Shown: positions 23,211 to 31,704 of the stretch, in pieces | Layout: each line of letters opens with the position of its first letter | How positions within the stretch are numbered: the first letter of the stretch is position 1 | IMG/VR virus record: IMGVR_UViG_3300037234_000305 | Location: 1 to 38,319 of that record | Source: a virus | DNA: 38,319 bases | Reading direction: 5' to 3' (one strand) | Translations under genes and position numbers: made by a program | The notes under the pieces: generated by a model | The model's database searches: none | Told to the model about the DNA's origin: nothing | Seen by the model: the letters and a program-made list of their open reading frames with translations, nothing else

Positions 23211-23488
23211 GTTATCCAAATATAAGAATCCCTGATTACTCAAATGAGTTTGAAATGATTGGGGTTTTAGGGGAACACTTTAAGGGTGGTTTACCTATAC
23301 CATACCAGATGAAAATGGTTTCAAGTGAATTGCGAATGTGGTATGAAATATATGAAAAGCAGATGGCACAAAAAGCCGTGATAAATGAATATGCAAATAA
23401 GGGCAAAGATGTTCCGAAAGGAATAGCCTTTTTAAATAAAGTTAAGAGTAAAATTAAAGAGTGGAATACTGTTAATGTGGAGGAATAA
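23207..23488 (+). CDS. Frameshift extension of the tail chaperone
   Basis: In the -1 frame reading continues without a stop from 23207 through an internal ATG at 23255 to 23488. The fusion would total about 233 aa. The extension (EHFKGGLPIPYQMKMVSSEL and a helical remainder ending EEWNTVN-like) resembles the T or E' part of chaperone pairs that binds the tape measure. A separate start at 23255 lacks a convincing ribosome-binding site, which favours frameshifting. Confidence 0.65.
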   Translation: MGYPNIRIPDYSNEFEMIGVLGEHFKGGLPIPYQMKMVSSELRMWYEIYEKQMAQKAVINEYANKGKDVPKGIAFLNKVKSKIKEWNTVNVEE

Positions 23489-23491
23489 ATC

Positions 23492-25525
23492 ATGAGTAAG
23501 TTTTCTTTAGAAGCGATCCTATCATTAACAGATAACTTGACTAAACCGTATAAAAACACTACTAATAAAATCACAGCATTAAATAAGGGGCTTACAGGCT
23601 CATTCGGTCTATTAAATACAGGAATCAATAAAACTATTGCTTTTGCTGGGAAAGGTCTTTTACGGGCTGGACAGGTAGGGCTTGGAGCAATTGCAGTTGG
23701 TACAGGTATAGCTGTCAGAGAATTTATTGCTCTTGATGAATCTATAACTCAAGCCGGGGCAAAGTTTAAAGATTTAACTATAGGTACTCAGGAATATGAG
23801 CAAACATTAATAGCACTTTCTCAGGCAGCACGGGACGTTGGAAGAGATACAGAATTTTCCGCAGTAGATGCAGCCGGAGCTTTAGACAAAATGGCTATGG
23901 CCGGACTTCGATCCGATCAATCAATGGCCTTGTTAAGAGGAACAACCAACCTAGCAACCGCAGCAAATACAGACTTAACAACAGCCGTAGATATTGCAAC
24001 CGATTCATTGGGAGCCTTTAACCTAATGGTTGATGATACTGCACAGCTACAAGAGAACTTAACAAGAGTATCAGATGTAATGGCAAAAACCACCACTACT
24101 TCTAATACCTCATTACTAGATATGTTTGAAGCAGTTAAAAAGGGAGCGCCAGCATTCACAGCAGCAGGCCAAGAGATTGAAGATTTTGCAGCACTTACCG
24201 GAGTTATGGCGAATTCAGGTGTTAAAGGATCAGAAGCAGGAACAATTTTAAGAAACGTTATGTTAAGACTTGCAAAGCCAACAGGTGAAGCCATGGATGT
24301 GATTAAGGATCTTGGTGTTACTACCCAGGATGCAAATGGTGACTTCAGAAATATAATTGATATACTTAGAGACTTTGAAAAAGGTCTTGAAGGAATGGGA
24401 ACAGCCCAAAGAACCGCAGCACTTTCAACAGTATTCGGAGCAAGAGCGGTAACAGGTGTAAATGTTCTATTAGCTGAAGGATCAAGAGAGCTTGTAAAAT
24501 ATAGAGATAGTCTTATTGAAAGTGGTGGAGCTTCACGAACAATGGCAGAAGCTATGCGGTCATCAATAGGGAACAGGTTAAAAGTATTAAAATCTGGTCT
24601 AACAGAATTAGGACTACAGTTTATTGATGCTTTTGATGATAAAGGAAGAAAGGCACTTGATAGAATTATAGAATCTATTCAGGGTTTTGATATGAATATA
24701 ATAATCGATGGAATAAATAACACTATAGAAGGTTTTAAAAAACTAGGGAATTTTATCACAGAACACCGAGGACTTATAGAAGGTCTAGTTATAGCTCTAG
24801 GATCATTTAAACTTGCAGTTATTGCAGTTAATGCAGTACAGGCCATACAGATGGGAATGATGGCAACAGCCCCAATTCTCAGCATGATAAAAGTATTTAT
24901 GTCTTTAGCGAAAACCGAGGGTATTCTTGCAACGGCTCAACTTGCATTAAATGTTGCAATGACAGCAAACCCAGTAGGATTAATAATAGTTGGTGTAGCT
25001 GCCTTGATAGCTGGACTGGTTGCACTAGGAATAGTTATATACAGGAATAGAGATGCAATTGCAGCTTTCTTTATAGCAATAAAAGATCTAGTAGTAAAAG
25101 GGTTCCAGAAAATTGCACCTGTATTGGAAGTAATCGGCCGTGGATTCATGACCTACTTATTAACACCTATAAATCTAGTTATTATGGCTATTAAAGGATT
25201 GTTAACATTATTATCTAAAATACCGGGTGTCGGTGATAAATTACAACCAGCTCTTGATTCACTCCAAGCATTTCAAGATAAAATGAATACAGTTACTTTG
25301 ATTGGTGGAAATAAACAAGAGTCAACAACTCCTGAACAAAACAGCATAGACAATCCAAGCACAGCAACAAGTATAGAATCACATCTTGCAATACAGAAAG
25401 AAAAAGCTGAAAAAGAACGTGAGACGAAACAGAGATTTGATATAAATCTAAATGCACCAAGTGGATTTGGAATGGCTTTTGACGGTCAAGCCCCTTCTAC
25501 ATCTGTTCAATTAGGAGTTCAATAA
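23492..25525 (+). CDS. Tape measure protein
   Basis: A 677-aa protein that sets tail length and is ejected with DNA. The core (about 75-330) matches the TP901 tape-measure domain, with REFIALDESITQAGAKF and KFSAVDAAGALDKMAMAG-type stretches and N-L-A-T-A-A-N-T-D-L. Two hydrophobic sections at about 430-470 and 485-515 could cross the host membrane during injection. At about 0.15 nm per residue the tail would be near 100 nm, an estimate. GGAGG precedes the start. Confidence 0.9.
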   Translation: MSKFSLEAILSLTDNLTKPYKNTTNKITALNKGLTGSFGLLNTGINKTIAFAGKGLLRAGQVGLGAIAVGTGIAVREFIALDESITQAGAKFKDLTIGTQEYEQTLIALSQAARDVGRDTEFSAVDAAGALDKMAMAGLRSDQSMALLRGTTNLATAANTDLTTAVDIATDSLGAFNLMVDDTAQLQENLTRVSDVMAKTTTTSNTSLLDMFEAVKKGAPAFTAAGQEIEDFAALTGVMANSGVKGSEAGTILRNVMLRLAKPTGEAMDVIKDLGVTTQDANGDFRNIIDILRDFEKGLEGMGTAQRTAALSTVFGARAVTGVNVLLAEGSRELVKYRDSLIESGGASRTMAEAMRSSIGNRLKVLKSGLTELGLQFIDAFDDKGRKALDRIIESIQGFDMNIIIDGINNTIEGFKKLGNFITEHRGLIEGLVIALGSFKLAVIAVNAVQAIQMGMMATAPILSMIKVFMSLAKTEGILATAQLALNVAMTANPVGLIIVGVAALIAGLVALGIVIYRNRDAIAAFFIAIKDLVVKGFQKIAPVLEVIGRGFMTYLLTPINLVIMAIKGLLTLLSKIPGVGDKLQPALDSLQAFQDKMNTVTLIGGNKQESTTPEQNSIDNPSTATSIESHLAIQKEKAEKERETKQRFDINLNAPSGFGMAFDGQAPSTSVQLGVQ

Positions 25526-26848
25526 ATGCCAGTACCAGAATGGGTAAATAGACTAAGAACAGGATCATATGTATCACCAAAAGGTGTAGAAAGCTTTTTT
25601 AAGTTTGATATAGTATCCCGGACAGGTGGGAAGAAAGCCTCTATTCATGAAATACTAAATTCAGATGATGCAATAATTCAGGATCAAGGAAACCGGGTTA
25701 AATCATACCCGATGAATATTTATTTTGTAGGAGATATCGGAGATCAGGAATCAGATAATTTTATACAATCATTAGAGGAAGAATATTCAGCAGAAAACCC
25801 AGGTACTTTAAAACATCCGAGATGGGGAGACATATCAGTAATTCCATTTTCTTTTCAACAAAATGAGAACTATGTCAAAGGGGCTGGCATCTTCAGGTGC
25901 CAAGTTGAGTTTAAAGAATCGATAGCCTTAACATTCCCCGGTATAGCTGGACTCAATGAATCTGAAATAGTAAGTAACATAAACACCCTTGAAGATAATA
26001 TTGATATTGCAAACGAAGCTGTTGATATTGATCTTGCTGCCAGATATGCAGAGTTTAGAGCGACTATTGATGATGTTGTTGATATTGTTGTTAACGGTAT
26101 AGGCTCGGTGGCTGCTTTGGTTAAAGAAGTGGATGATGAATTCAGATCTATTCAAGATGATATTGACAGGGCTTTGTCAGTAGGTGCGACAGCTCTTGAG
26201 ATATTAGGCCAAGTAAACAAGCTGATTAGACTACCGGCACAGATAGCGAGTAATACGATAACAAAGATTCAAGGCTATGGTTCAATGCTTGCGGTTTCAG
26301 ATCCAGAAAATCCAACAAGCTCACCTTTAACAGATGCCTTTTTAAATAATGTTAATCCACAAACTAACAGAGTTGCACAGATTAATAATGCTGTAATGAT
26401 GCAAAGTATAACAAGTATGGTAACATCTCAGGTTATAGAAGCTGCTTTATTTACAGATTTAGAAACACGAGATACAGCAGGGGAAGTAATAGATTTTATC
26501 AATCAATCTTCTGATGTTGTGGAGGAAGCAGTTTCAACAACTTATCAGACTTTAGCAGATCCAGAACAAACCAATGTAAATATAACTAACATTTTTACCC
26601 CGGATCATAATACAGGATCATCGTTAAAAGAGGTAGTTTCACAGGCTAATTCATTATTGATATCCAGATCTTTTGATTTAAAAGCTAAGAAAACAACTAT
26701 TTTGAAGGCTCCTATTGATGCATTGTCGTTGACGTATGAATTGTATGGGACTATAGATGAATTGGAATTTTTGATTAATACTAATAAATTGACTGATGTT
26801 GAGATTATTGAAATGCCTGTTGGGAAGTCGGTGATTTCTTATGTATAA
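25526..26848 (+). CDS. DNA-circularisation-domain baseplate protein (Mu gp43-like)
   Basis: A 440-aa protein starting directly after the tape-measure stop. Residues 1-135 carry the DNA circularisation N-terminal domain: V-N-R-L-R-T-G-S-Y, a FFKFDIVSRTGGKKASIHE stretch, N-I-Y-F-V-G-D and H-P-R-W-G-D. The rest is a long helical region. In Mu the homologue (gpN) is a baseplate-tail hub connector, so the domain name is historical. Its codon use becomes TTG-rich in the last 120 nt. Confidence 0.8.
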   Translation: MPVPEWVNRLRTGSYVSPKGVESFFKFDIVSRTGGKKASIHEILNSDDAIIQDQGNRVKSYPMNIYFVGDIGDQESDNFIQSLEEEYSAENPGTLKHPRWGDISVIPFSFQQNENYVKGAGIFRCQVEFKESIALTFPGIAGLNESEIVSNINTLEDNIDIANEAVDIDLAARYAEFRATIDDVVDIVVNGIGSVAALVKEVDDEFRSIQDDIDRALSVGATALEILGQVNKLIRLPAQIASNTITKIQGYGSMLAVSDPENPTSSPLTDAFLNNVNPQTNRVAQINNAVMMQSITSMVTSQVIEAALFTDLETRDTAGEVIDFINQSSDVVEEAVSTTYQTLADPEQTNVNITNIFTPDHNTGSSLKEVVSQANSLLISRSFDLKAKKTTILKAPIDALSLTYELYGTIDELEFLINTNKLTDVEIIEMPVGKSVISYV

Positions 26849-26861
26849 TTCAAAACAAGTA

Positions 26862-26890
26862 TTGACGTTTGGTGTAATATGGTGTAGCCT
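26862..26890 (+). promoter_or_regulatory. Moron-type promoter, copy 2
   Basis: TTGACG, a 17-bp spacer and TAGCCT. The spacer reads TTTGGTGTAATATGGTG, two mismatches from the spacer at 33453-33469 and three from that at 9367-9383. The -10 box is weak, so a bound activator may be needed. It stands immediately before the inserted coiled-coil gene. Confidence 0.7.
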
Positions 26891-26914
26891 CTAATTAAGT
26901 CAAGGAGATTAGAG

Positions 26915-27382
26915 ATGAAATTAGATGAAAAGATTTTAGAAGCAATTAAGCAGGGTTTACCTGAAGCAACAGTTGGTGCATTCAAAGAAAGAATGGAAGA
27001 GTTGGAACATTTAGCAAATCAGGTTGAACCGTTAAAAGGGAAACTAGAAGATAAATGTTCAGAAATTAAAAATCTTACATTTGAAAGAAACAATCTAAAA
27101 GGTTATAAAAACAGATTAGAGGAAATTGAAAGAGCTGAGTATAAACTCATTCTTGATCAGACAGAATTAAGAATTAAATCAGAGGTTCTTGAAGTCAGAA
27201 CAGAGCTTATGGATACTAGAGTTACAGACCATAAAGAAATGTTTAATGTTGTTTTTAGAAACACCACTCTTAGAAACGAAATACATTCTAATTCTTTTGG
27301 TGGAGAAAATGACTATAATAACAATATTAACAAGTCAAACAATGAAACCAGAGATGTTACAACTAAAAAAACTGAAGAATAA
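26915..27382 (+). CDS. Coiled-coil moron inserted in the tail operon
   Basis: A 155-aa protein with AAGGAG 7 nt before its ATG. Residues about 20-115 form a long heptad-rich coiled coil (MEELEHLANQVEPLKGKLE then further Leu/Ile repeats). The last 35 residues are Asn/Lys/Thr-rich and probably disordered. It interrupts the conserved gp43-gp44 order and has its own promoter, so it looks like a moron, an inserted gene expressed apart from phage late genes. The basic-acidic coiled coil suggests a protein-binding role. Confidence 0.65.
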   Translation: MKLDEKILEAIKQGLPEATVGAFKERMEELEHLANQVEPLKGKLEDKCSEIKNLTFERNNLKGYKNRLEEIERAEYKLILDQTELRIKSEVLEVRTELMDTRVTDHKEMFNVVFRNTTLRNEIHSNSFGGENDYNNNINKSNNETRDVTTKKTEE

Positions 27383-27388
27383 CCAAAA

Positions 27389-27417
27389 GTTGAATTATTC
27401 CCAATTTAGGTATATGC
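27389..27417 (+). promoter_or_regulatory. Promoter before the baseplate hub gene
   Basis: TTGAAT (27389-27394), a 17-bp spacer and TATGCT (27412-27417). It would restart transcription of the baseplate genes downstream of the inserted moron. Only a weak ribosome-binding site (GAGAAT) precedes the ATG at 27438. Confidence 0.5.
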
Positions 27418-27437
27418 TAAACATATGAGAATTAATT

Positions 27438-28700
27438 ATGCCTAAAGCGGGAACATTCCACCTAGTTATACCGGGTGACAAAATAAGATCATTAGCCAGA
27501 AAAGTATATGGTTATGATAGAAGCGCAGATATTACCAACGCTAACACCGACCTACTAAAAGGCCGTGAAATATCCCTAGAAGGATTACCAACAATTTTTC
27601 CCGGTGATAGATTATGGCTTCCTGCAGTAAAAGAAAGATTTAGCGATAAAATATTAGCAACAACAAACGATGAAATAACCATAAGACTTGATGGTGTTCT
27701 ATTTTCCGGTTGGACTGCAGCAAATATTCAGAGAAATATTAATACTGTTGCCGATGCTTTTACTTTCTCTCTTCCATACGACTCATCTAATGAACAACTC
27801 AAACAATTAACAAAACCATACTCCTATAAAAAATGCGATCTCTTTATAGGCGGTGAATTATATATTGCTGGACAGACTATAAAATGGAGTACTGCAAGCC
27901 GTAGTAATCAAACAGTTAAAACTATTGATGCCAGAACCAAAGCAGGTCACACGGTCGAATGTATGGCACAAAAAGAGGCTGTTGAATATAGGGATCAAAC
28001 ACTCTCACAAATAGCAGTCGATATAATGGCAAGTTACGGAGACGATTTAAAACCGTTATTCTTTGCAGGGGATTCTGATAAATTTACCAGAGTTAGAAAA
28101 GAAGTTACAGATACAGATTTTGATTTCCTTTCCGGTTTAGCAGCTCAAAAAGGATTTATGATTACCTCCTCAGATGATGGAAGATTTGCATTTATCAGGG
28201 CAGCGGTTAATGGATTACCTGTATTTAGATTCATTGAAGGTGAAACAGCAATTGAACATATAAGTGTTTCCAGTGATGGAACTAAACGGTTCAGTAGTAT
28301 GCAGGCAGTAACAGAAACAGCCGGAGGATCTGGGGTTAGTAGTGCATTATCAGATGATACTATTGATACTTATAGGCCTCTTGTTTTCAGTGCTGATGAT
28401 TTAGAAGCCGGAAATTTAGAAACAGCTTTAAAGTGGAGAAGGTCAAAAGCCCTTGCAGATAGTTATTCTGTATCGATCACCGTAACCGGATGGAGAAATG
28501 AACACAACCAGTTATGGCGGGAAAATATGAAAGGCTCAGTAAAAGCCCCTTCAGTTGATATATTCACAGAATCGGATTATATTATTAGTGGGGTTACTTT
28601 AACTAAAGATGAGAATGGTGGGAATATAGCTATATTGCAGATGGTTATTCCTCAGGCTTATAGTTTAGAGTTTCCTATTCGGTTTCCTTGGGAGGGTTGA
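27438..28700 (+). CDS. Baseplate hub protein with LysM-like start (Mu gp44/P2 gpD-like)
   Basis: A 420-aa protein. Residues about 1-65 (FHLVIPGDKIRSLARKVYGY and a later PGDRLWLP) form a LysM-like peptidoglycan-binding segment. From about 75 it matches the late-control gpD/gp44 hub, with paired beta domains and G-F-M-I-T-S-S-D-D-G-R-F near 245. The hub binds the spike and closes the tube. A LysM-like segment on a hub is seen in other phages and probably helps contact the cell wall. Next ATG overlaps the stop. Confidence 0.8.
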   Translation: MPKAGTFHLVIPGDKIRSLARKVYGYDRSADITNANTDLLKGREISLEGLPTIFPGDRLWLPAVKERFSDKILATTNDEITIRLDGVLFSGWTAANIQRNINTVADAFTFSLPYDSSNEQLKQLTKPYSYKKCDLFIGGELYIAGQTIKWSTASRSNQTVKTIDARTKAGHTVECMAQKEAVEYRDQTLSQIAVDIMASYGDDLKPLFFAGDSDKFTRVRKEVTDTDFDFLSGLAAQKGFMITSSDDGRFAFIRAAVNGLPVFRFIEGETAIEHISVSSDGTKRFSSMQAVTETAGGSGVSSALSDDTIDTYRPLVFSADDLEAGNLETALKWRRSKALADSYSVSITVTGWRNEHNQLWRENMKGSVKAPSVDIFTESDYIISGVTLTKDENGGNIAILQMVIPQAYSLEFPIRFPWEG

Positions 28701-29299
28701 TGTCAACAAAACAAGTCAAAGCGAACCTATTAACAATGAAATCAACCGTAATAGATCAATTTCCAGGAGATGTAACCGGTGATTCGATAATCGTTACAGC
28801 AACAGGAAGTGCAGAAAAAGGGGAAACATCGCAACTATTTTATTCTGATGGTCTAATCTCTAATCCTGCAAGTGGAACAGTGGGTTTCAGAATATCTAAA
28901 GGTTCACTTGATATTGTAGTTGGATCTATGAATTATCAAATACCTATTCCAGAAAATCCAGGTGAAAAATTATTATATTCTACGGATGCAGATGGTGTTA
29001 TCCAGTGTAAATTATTTCTTGATGCAGAGGGGAATTTTATTTTTAATGATGGGAGTGATTTTGCAGTTAGGTATTCGGCTCTTGAAACGGCTTATAATCA
29101 GTTAAAAACAGACTTTGCATCACTCGTTACGGTTGTTAATGATAATGCAGCACTTCAAGGAACACATTCTCATGCGGTTACGGTTGACCCGGGAACTCAT
29201 CAAGGTACAGCAGCAGCAACATCAACCCCCGGAGATACAGGTAGTAATTCAACCGGAGATATAACCCCATCTAAAATAGAGGAGATAAAAGTTCCATGA
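28700..29299 (+). CDS. Baseplate spike protein (gpV / Mu gp45-like)
   Basis: A 199-aa protein. The ATG at 28700 overlaps the hub stop and follows GGAGGG; an earlier in-frame TTG at 28688 would lie on that site. An N-terminal OB-like region with Q-L-F-Y-S-D-G and a Gly/Thr-rich beta helix is followed by H-S-H (THSHAVTVDPGTHQG near 155-170), the His-x-His type metal-binding tip seen in central spikes. It pierces the outer membrane. Also overlaps the next gene. Confidence 0.75.
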   Translation: MSTKQVKANLLTMKSTVIDQFPGDVTGDSIIVTATGSAEKGETSQLFYSDGLISNPASGTVGFRISKGSLDIVVGSMNYQIPIPENPGEKLLYSTDADGVIQCKLFLDAEGNFIFNDGSDFAVRYSALETAYNQLKTDFASLVTVVNDNAALQGTHSHAVTVDPGTHQGTAAATSTPGDTGSNSTGDITPSKIEEIKVP

Positions 29300-29739
29300 C
29301 AGAAACAACATACACAGGTGATTTAGACCTACAAATTAATGGCGAAGGTGATTGGGATATTGTCTATGAAAATGGACAGCCTAAAATGACCGATGGATTT
29401 AGTACTTGTGTTACTCTTGCAATTTTTGGAGATCCTGATTTTTGGCAGAATGAACTTACTAACGATCCAGCAGAAAAATATATATCTGAATTTCCTGAAG
29501 TTGTAAGGGTTGGACGGGTTAATAATGCCACTATTAATAATGGTGTGGCAGCTATAAAAAAAGCACTTCAATTTATGATCGATTCAGGCATGGCGAAAAC
29601 CATAAATGTCACAGGTAGTCTTTTGACGGTTTATGCTATACAATGGACTATAGATATTCAGAGAGATGAAACCAGTGTTAGATACCGGGTGAACTGGGAT
29701 AAGGGGTTGATAAGTGCTACCACAAATACCAACAGCTAA
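29296..29739 (+). CDS. Baseplate protein, Mu gp46-like
   Basis: A 147-aa protein. Near the start, D-L-D-L-Q-I-N-G-E-G-D-W-D-I-V fits the GPW/gp25/gp46 wedge fold. The order spike-gp46-gp47-gp48 is conserved in Mu-like phages. The ATGA overlap couples it to the spike. It acts as a baseplate wedge component; no lysozyme catalytic motif is seen despite the related gene-25 name. Confidence 0.75.
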   Translation: MTETTYTGDLDLQINGEGDWDIVYENGQPKMTDGFSTCVTLAIFGDPDFWQNELTNDPAEKYISEFPEVVRVGRVNNATINNGVAAIKKALQFMIDSGMAKTINVTGSLLTVYAIQWTIDIQRDETSVRYRVNWDKGLISATTNTNS

Positions 29740-30850
29740 AGAAATTAAAGATAGGATTGTCAGTGATCTTGAAAATAAATTAAATCAAACAACGCCACTA
29801 TTACCAAAGGCATTCAATAGAGTTTTAGCAGGTGCATTATCTGGATTAATTCTATTACTTTATCAGGTGATCCTCTGGACTTATTCTCAAATATTTCCTG
29901 ACACGGCAGACCTAACAGCCCTTAAACTATTAGGTGCCTTAGTAGACGTCGAACAACTACCCGCAACATTCACAGTCTTAGAAACTACAGTCCCAGGAAC
30001 AGAATCAGCCCCGGTAACAGTTGGAACCCTATTTCGTGGTGCCAATAATATGGTATATAAAGTTACTCTAGGTGGATTCGTAACGGGTGGAATTGCTACG
30101 GTCAATGTAACAGCCCAAGAATCTGGAGAGATTGGTAATCTTCCAAATGGATCAGTTCTTGATATTGTTTCACCAGATCCGGCATTAATTGGAACCGCTA
30201 CAGTTACCGCAAGTATTATAGATGGTGACGATGCAGAGAGTGACGATTCCTATAGAACAAGAGTTTCAGCAGCATATAAGAAAAGAAAAACAGGTGGTTC
30301 CCCTGTAGACTATGAAGCATGGGGATTAGAAACACCAAATTTTGATTGGATTTCCCCTCTTGATAATCCTATCCTGCCGGGCGATATAATTGTATATGGA
30401 AAGGTTGATAATCAAACCGATGGAATACCAACGCAAAACCAACTTGACCAGATGTTAGAATATCTCTTGGTTGATCCAGTTTCAGGACTCAGAGACAGAC
30501 ATCCAATTGCACCGACTCCAATACCTACACCAATAACCAGAAAAGAATTTGATGTTGTGATATTTATTCAGGATGGAACCCCATCTATTGAAACAGACAT
30601 AACCGCAGCAGTAACGGATTATCTTGAAAATAGACAACCCTTTAATGTTGCTACAACCCTTATTAGAATAGATACAATTTCCCGTGGTGGGATATCCGAT
30701 GTAGCAAATGACATTGCAAACCCTCAAGGCTCAACCGTTATTAGTGCAAACTTAACAGAAGTAGACCCAGAAACAGAGATACAATCATATCAATTATTTG
30801 GTGGAGAGTTTGGTAAACTTAGAAACCTAACATTTACGGTGGTTAGTTAA
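29714..30850 (+). CDS. Baseplate J-like wedge protein (Mu gp47)
   Basis: A 378-aa protein. The GTG at 29714 has AAGGGG upstream and lies 26 nt inside the previous gene. N-terminal helices with a LILLLYQVILWTYSQIFPDTA stretch split over two lines of the fold, then D-D-A-E-S-D-D-S-Y-R-T-R, the characteristic baseplate-J segment, near 180. A C-terminal beta domain follows. It is the main wedge that triggers sheath contraction. Confidence 0.85.
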   Translation: MLPQIPTAKEIKDRIVSDLENKLNQTTPLLPKAFNRVLAGALSGLILLLYQVILWTYSQIFPDTADLTALKLLGALVDVEQLPATFTVLETTVPGTESAPVTVGTLFRGANNMVYKVTLGGFVTGGIATVNVTAQESGEIGNLPNGSVLDIVSPDPALIGTATVTASIIDGDDAESDDSYRTRVSAAYKKRKTGGSPVDYEAWGLETPNFDWISPLDNPILPGDIIVYGKVDNQTDGIPTQNQLDQMLEYLLVDPVSGLRDRHPIAPTPIPTPITRKEFDVVIFIQDGTPSIETDITAAVTDYLENRQPFNVATTLIRIDTISRGGISDVANDIANPQGSTVISANLTEVDPETEIQSYQLFGGEFGKLRNLTFTVVS

Positions 30851-31695
30851 TGAGAGAAGCTATTGCAAGGGCTATAAAACGTTTAAACCTTCAATCTGTA
30901 GTTATGAACCTTCCGGTGTTTGGACAGGCTCTCTATGATGGCTTATCAGAGGAATTCAACAGGGTTAATGACTATAAAGATATAATTAAACACTCTGTAG
31001 TAGCTAATGACAATATGAGTATAGAAACTCTTGATGATTATGAGAAGAAATACGGACTTAGAACAGATCCTTTATTTTCTGATGCTGAGAGAGTTAATAA
31101 AATTATAGAGCGAGCAAGTCGGAATGGTAATGGCGGTGCTGAGTGGTTACAGAAACAAATCCGGTTAGCAGGTTTTGATTTATATGTAATTGTTAATACT
31201 GTATCATCTACAACCGGGGCGCAATTTGGTGACTTTCAATTTGGAAGTGAGCAATTCGGGGGGATAACTTCATATATAGATCCCCGTGGAGTTCCAGGAG
31301 AAATAGTTGCATCGAGTAGTAACGGTAACAACGGTGGTCAATTTATATCCTTTGGTGATTTTCAATTTGGGTCACAGGTTCAGTTTGGAACACTTCAGGA
31401 AAATAGTGTTTATCCTGCTCCTAAACCTTTTGTAGTTCCATTTAATCCCGATTCATGGGCTTATGTGTTTTTTGTTTCACCGTTTCCAGATAGATTAGCA
31501 ACAGAGATTGAGCTACAAGCATTATCAGATTCACAATTACAGACTTTAAAGAAGATAATTATAGAATTAAAACATGCAATGACTTGGGCAATAGTTCAGG
31601 TTACTACAGCGACATTACAGAAGAAAATAACATCTGACGGATTGTATAAATTAACATCCGATGAATTAACAGGAAATGTATTAAGTGATTTATAG
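30850..31695 (+). CDS. Tail protein I / Mu gp48-like baseplate protein
   Basis: A 281-aa protein whose ATG overlaps the gp47 stop. N-terminal helices and A-E-R-V-N-K-I-I-E-R-A near 75 fit Mu gp48 (DUF2313). It is longer than Mu gp48 because of an insert with a repeated F-G-D-F-Q-F-G-S segment (about 125-180) separated by a Gly/Asn-rich loop. It anchors tail fibres to the baseplate, so the insert may be a fibre-binding adaptation. Confidence 0.75.
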   Translation: MREAIARAIKRLNLQSVVMNLPVFGQALYDGLSEEFNRVNDYKDIIKHSVVANDNMSIETLDDYEKKYGLRTDPLFSDAERVNKIIERASRNGNGGAEWLQKQIRLAGFDLYVIVNTVSSTTGAQFGDFQFGSEQFGGITSYIDPRGVPGEIVASSSNGNNGGQFISFGDFQFGSQVQFGTLQENSVYPAPKPFVVPFNPDSWAYVFFVSPFPDRLATEIELQALSDSQLQTLKKIIIELKHAMTWAIVQVTTATLQKKITSDGLYKLTSDELTGNVLSDL

Positions 31696-31704
31696 GAGGA
31701 TATT

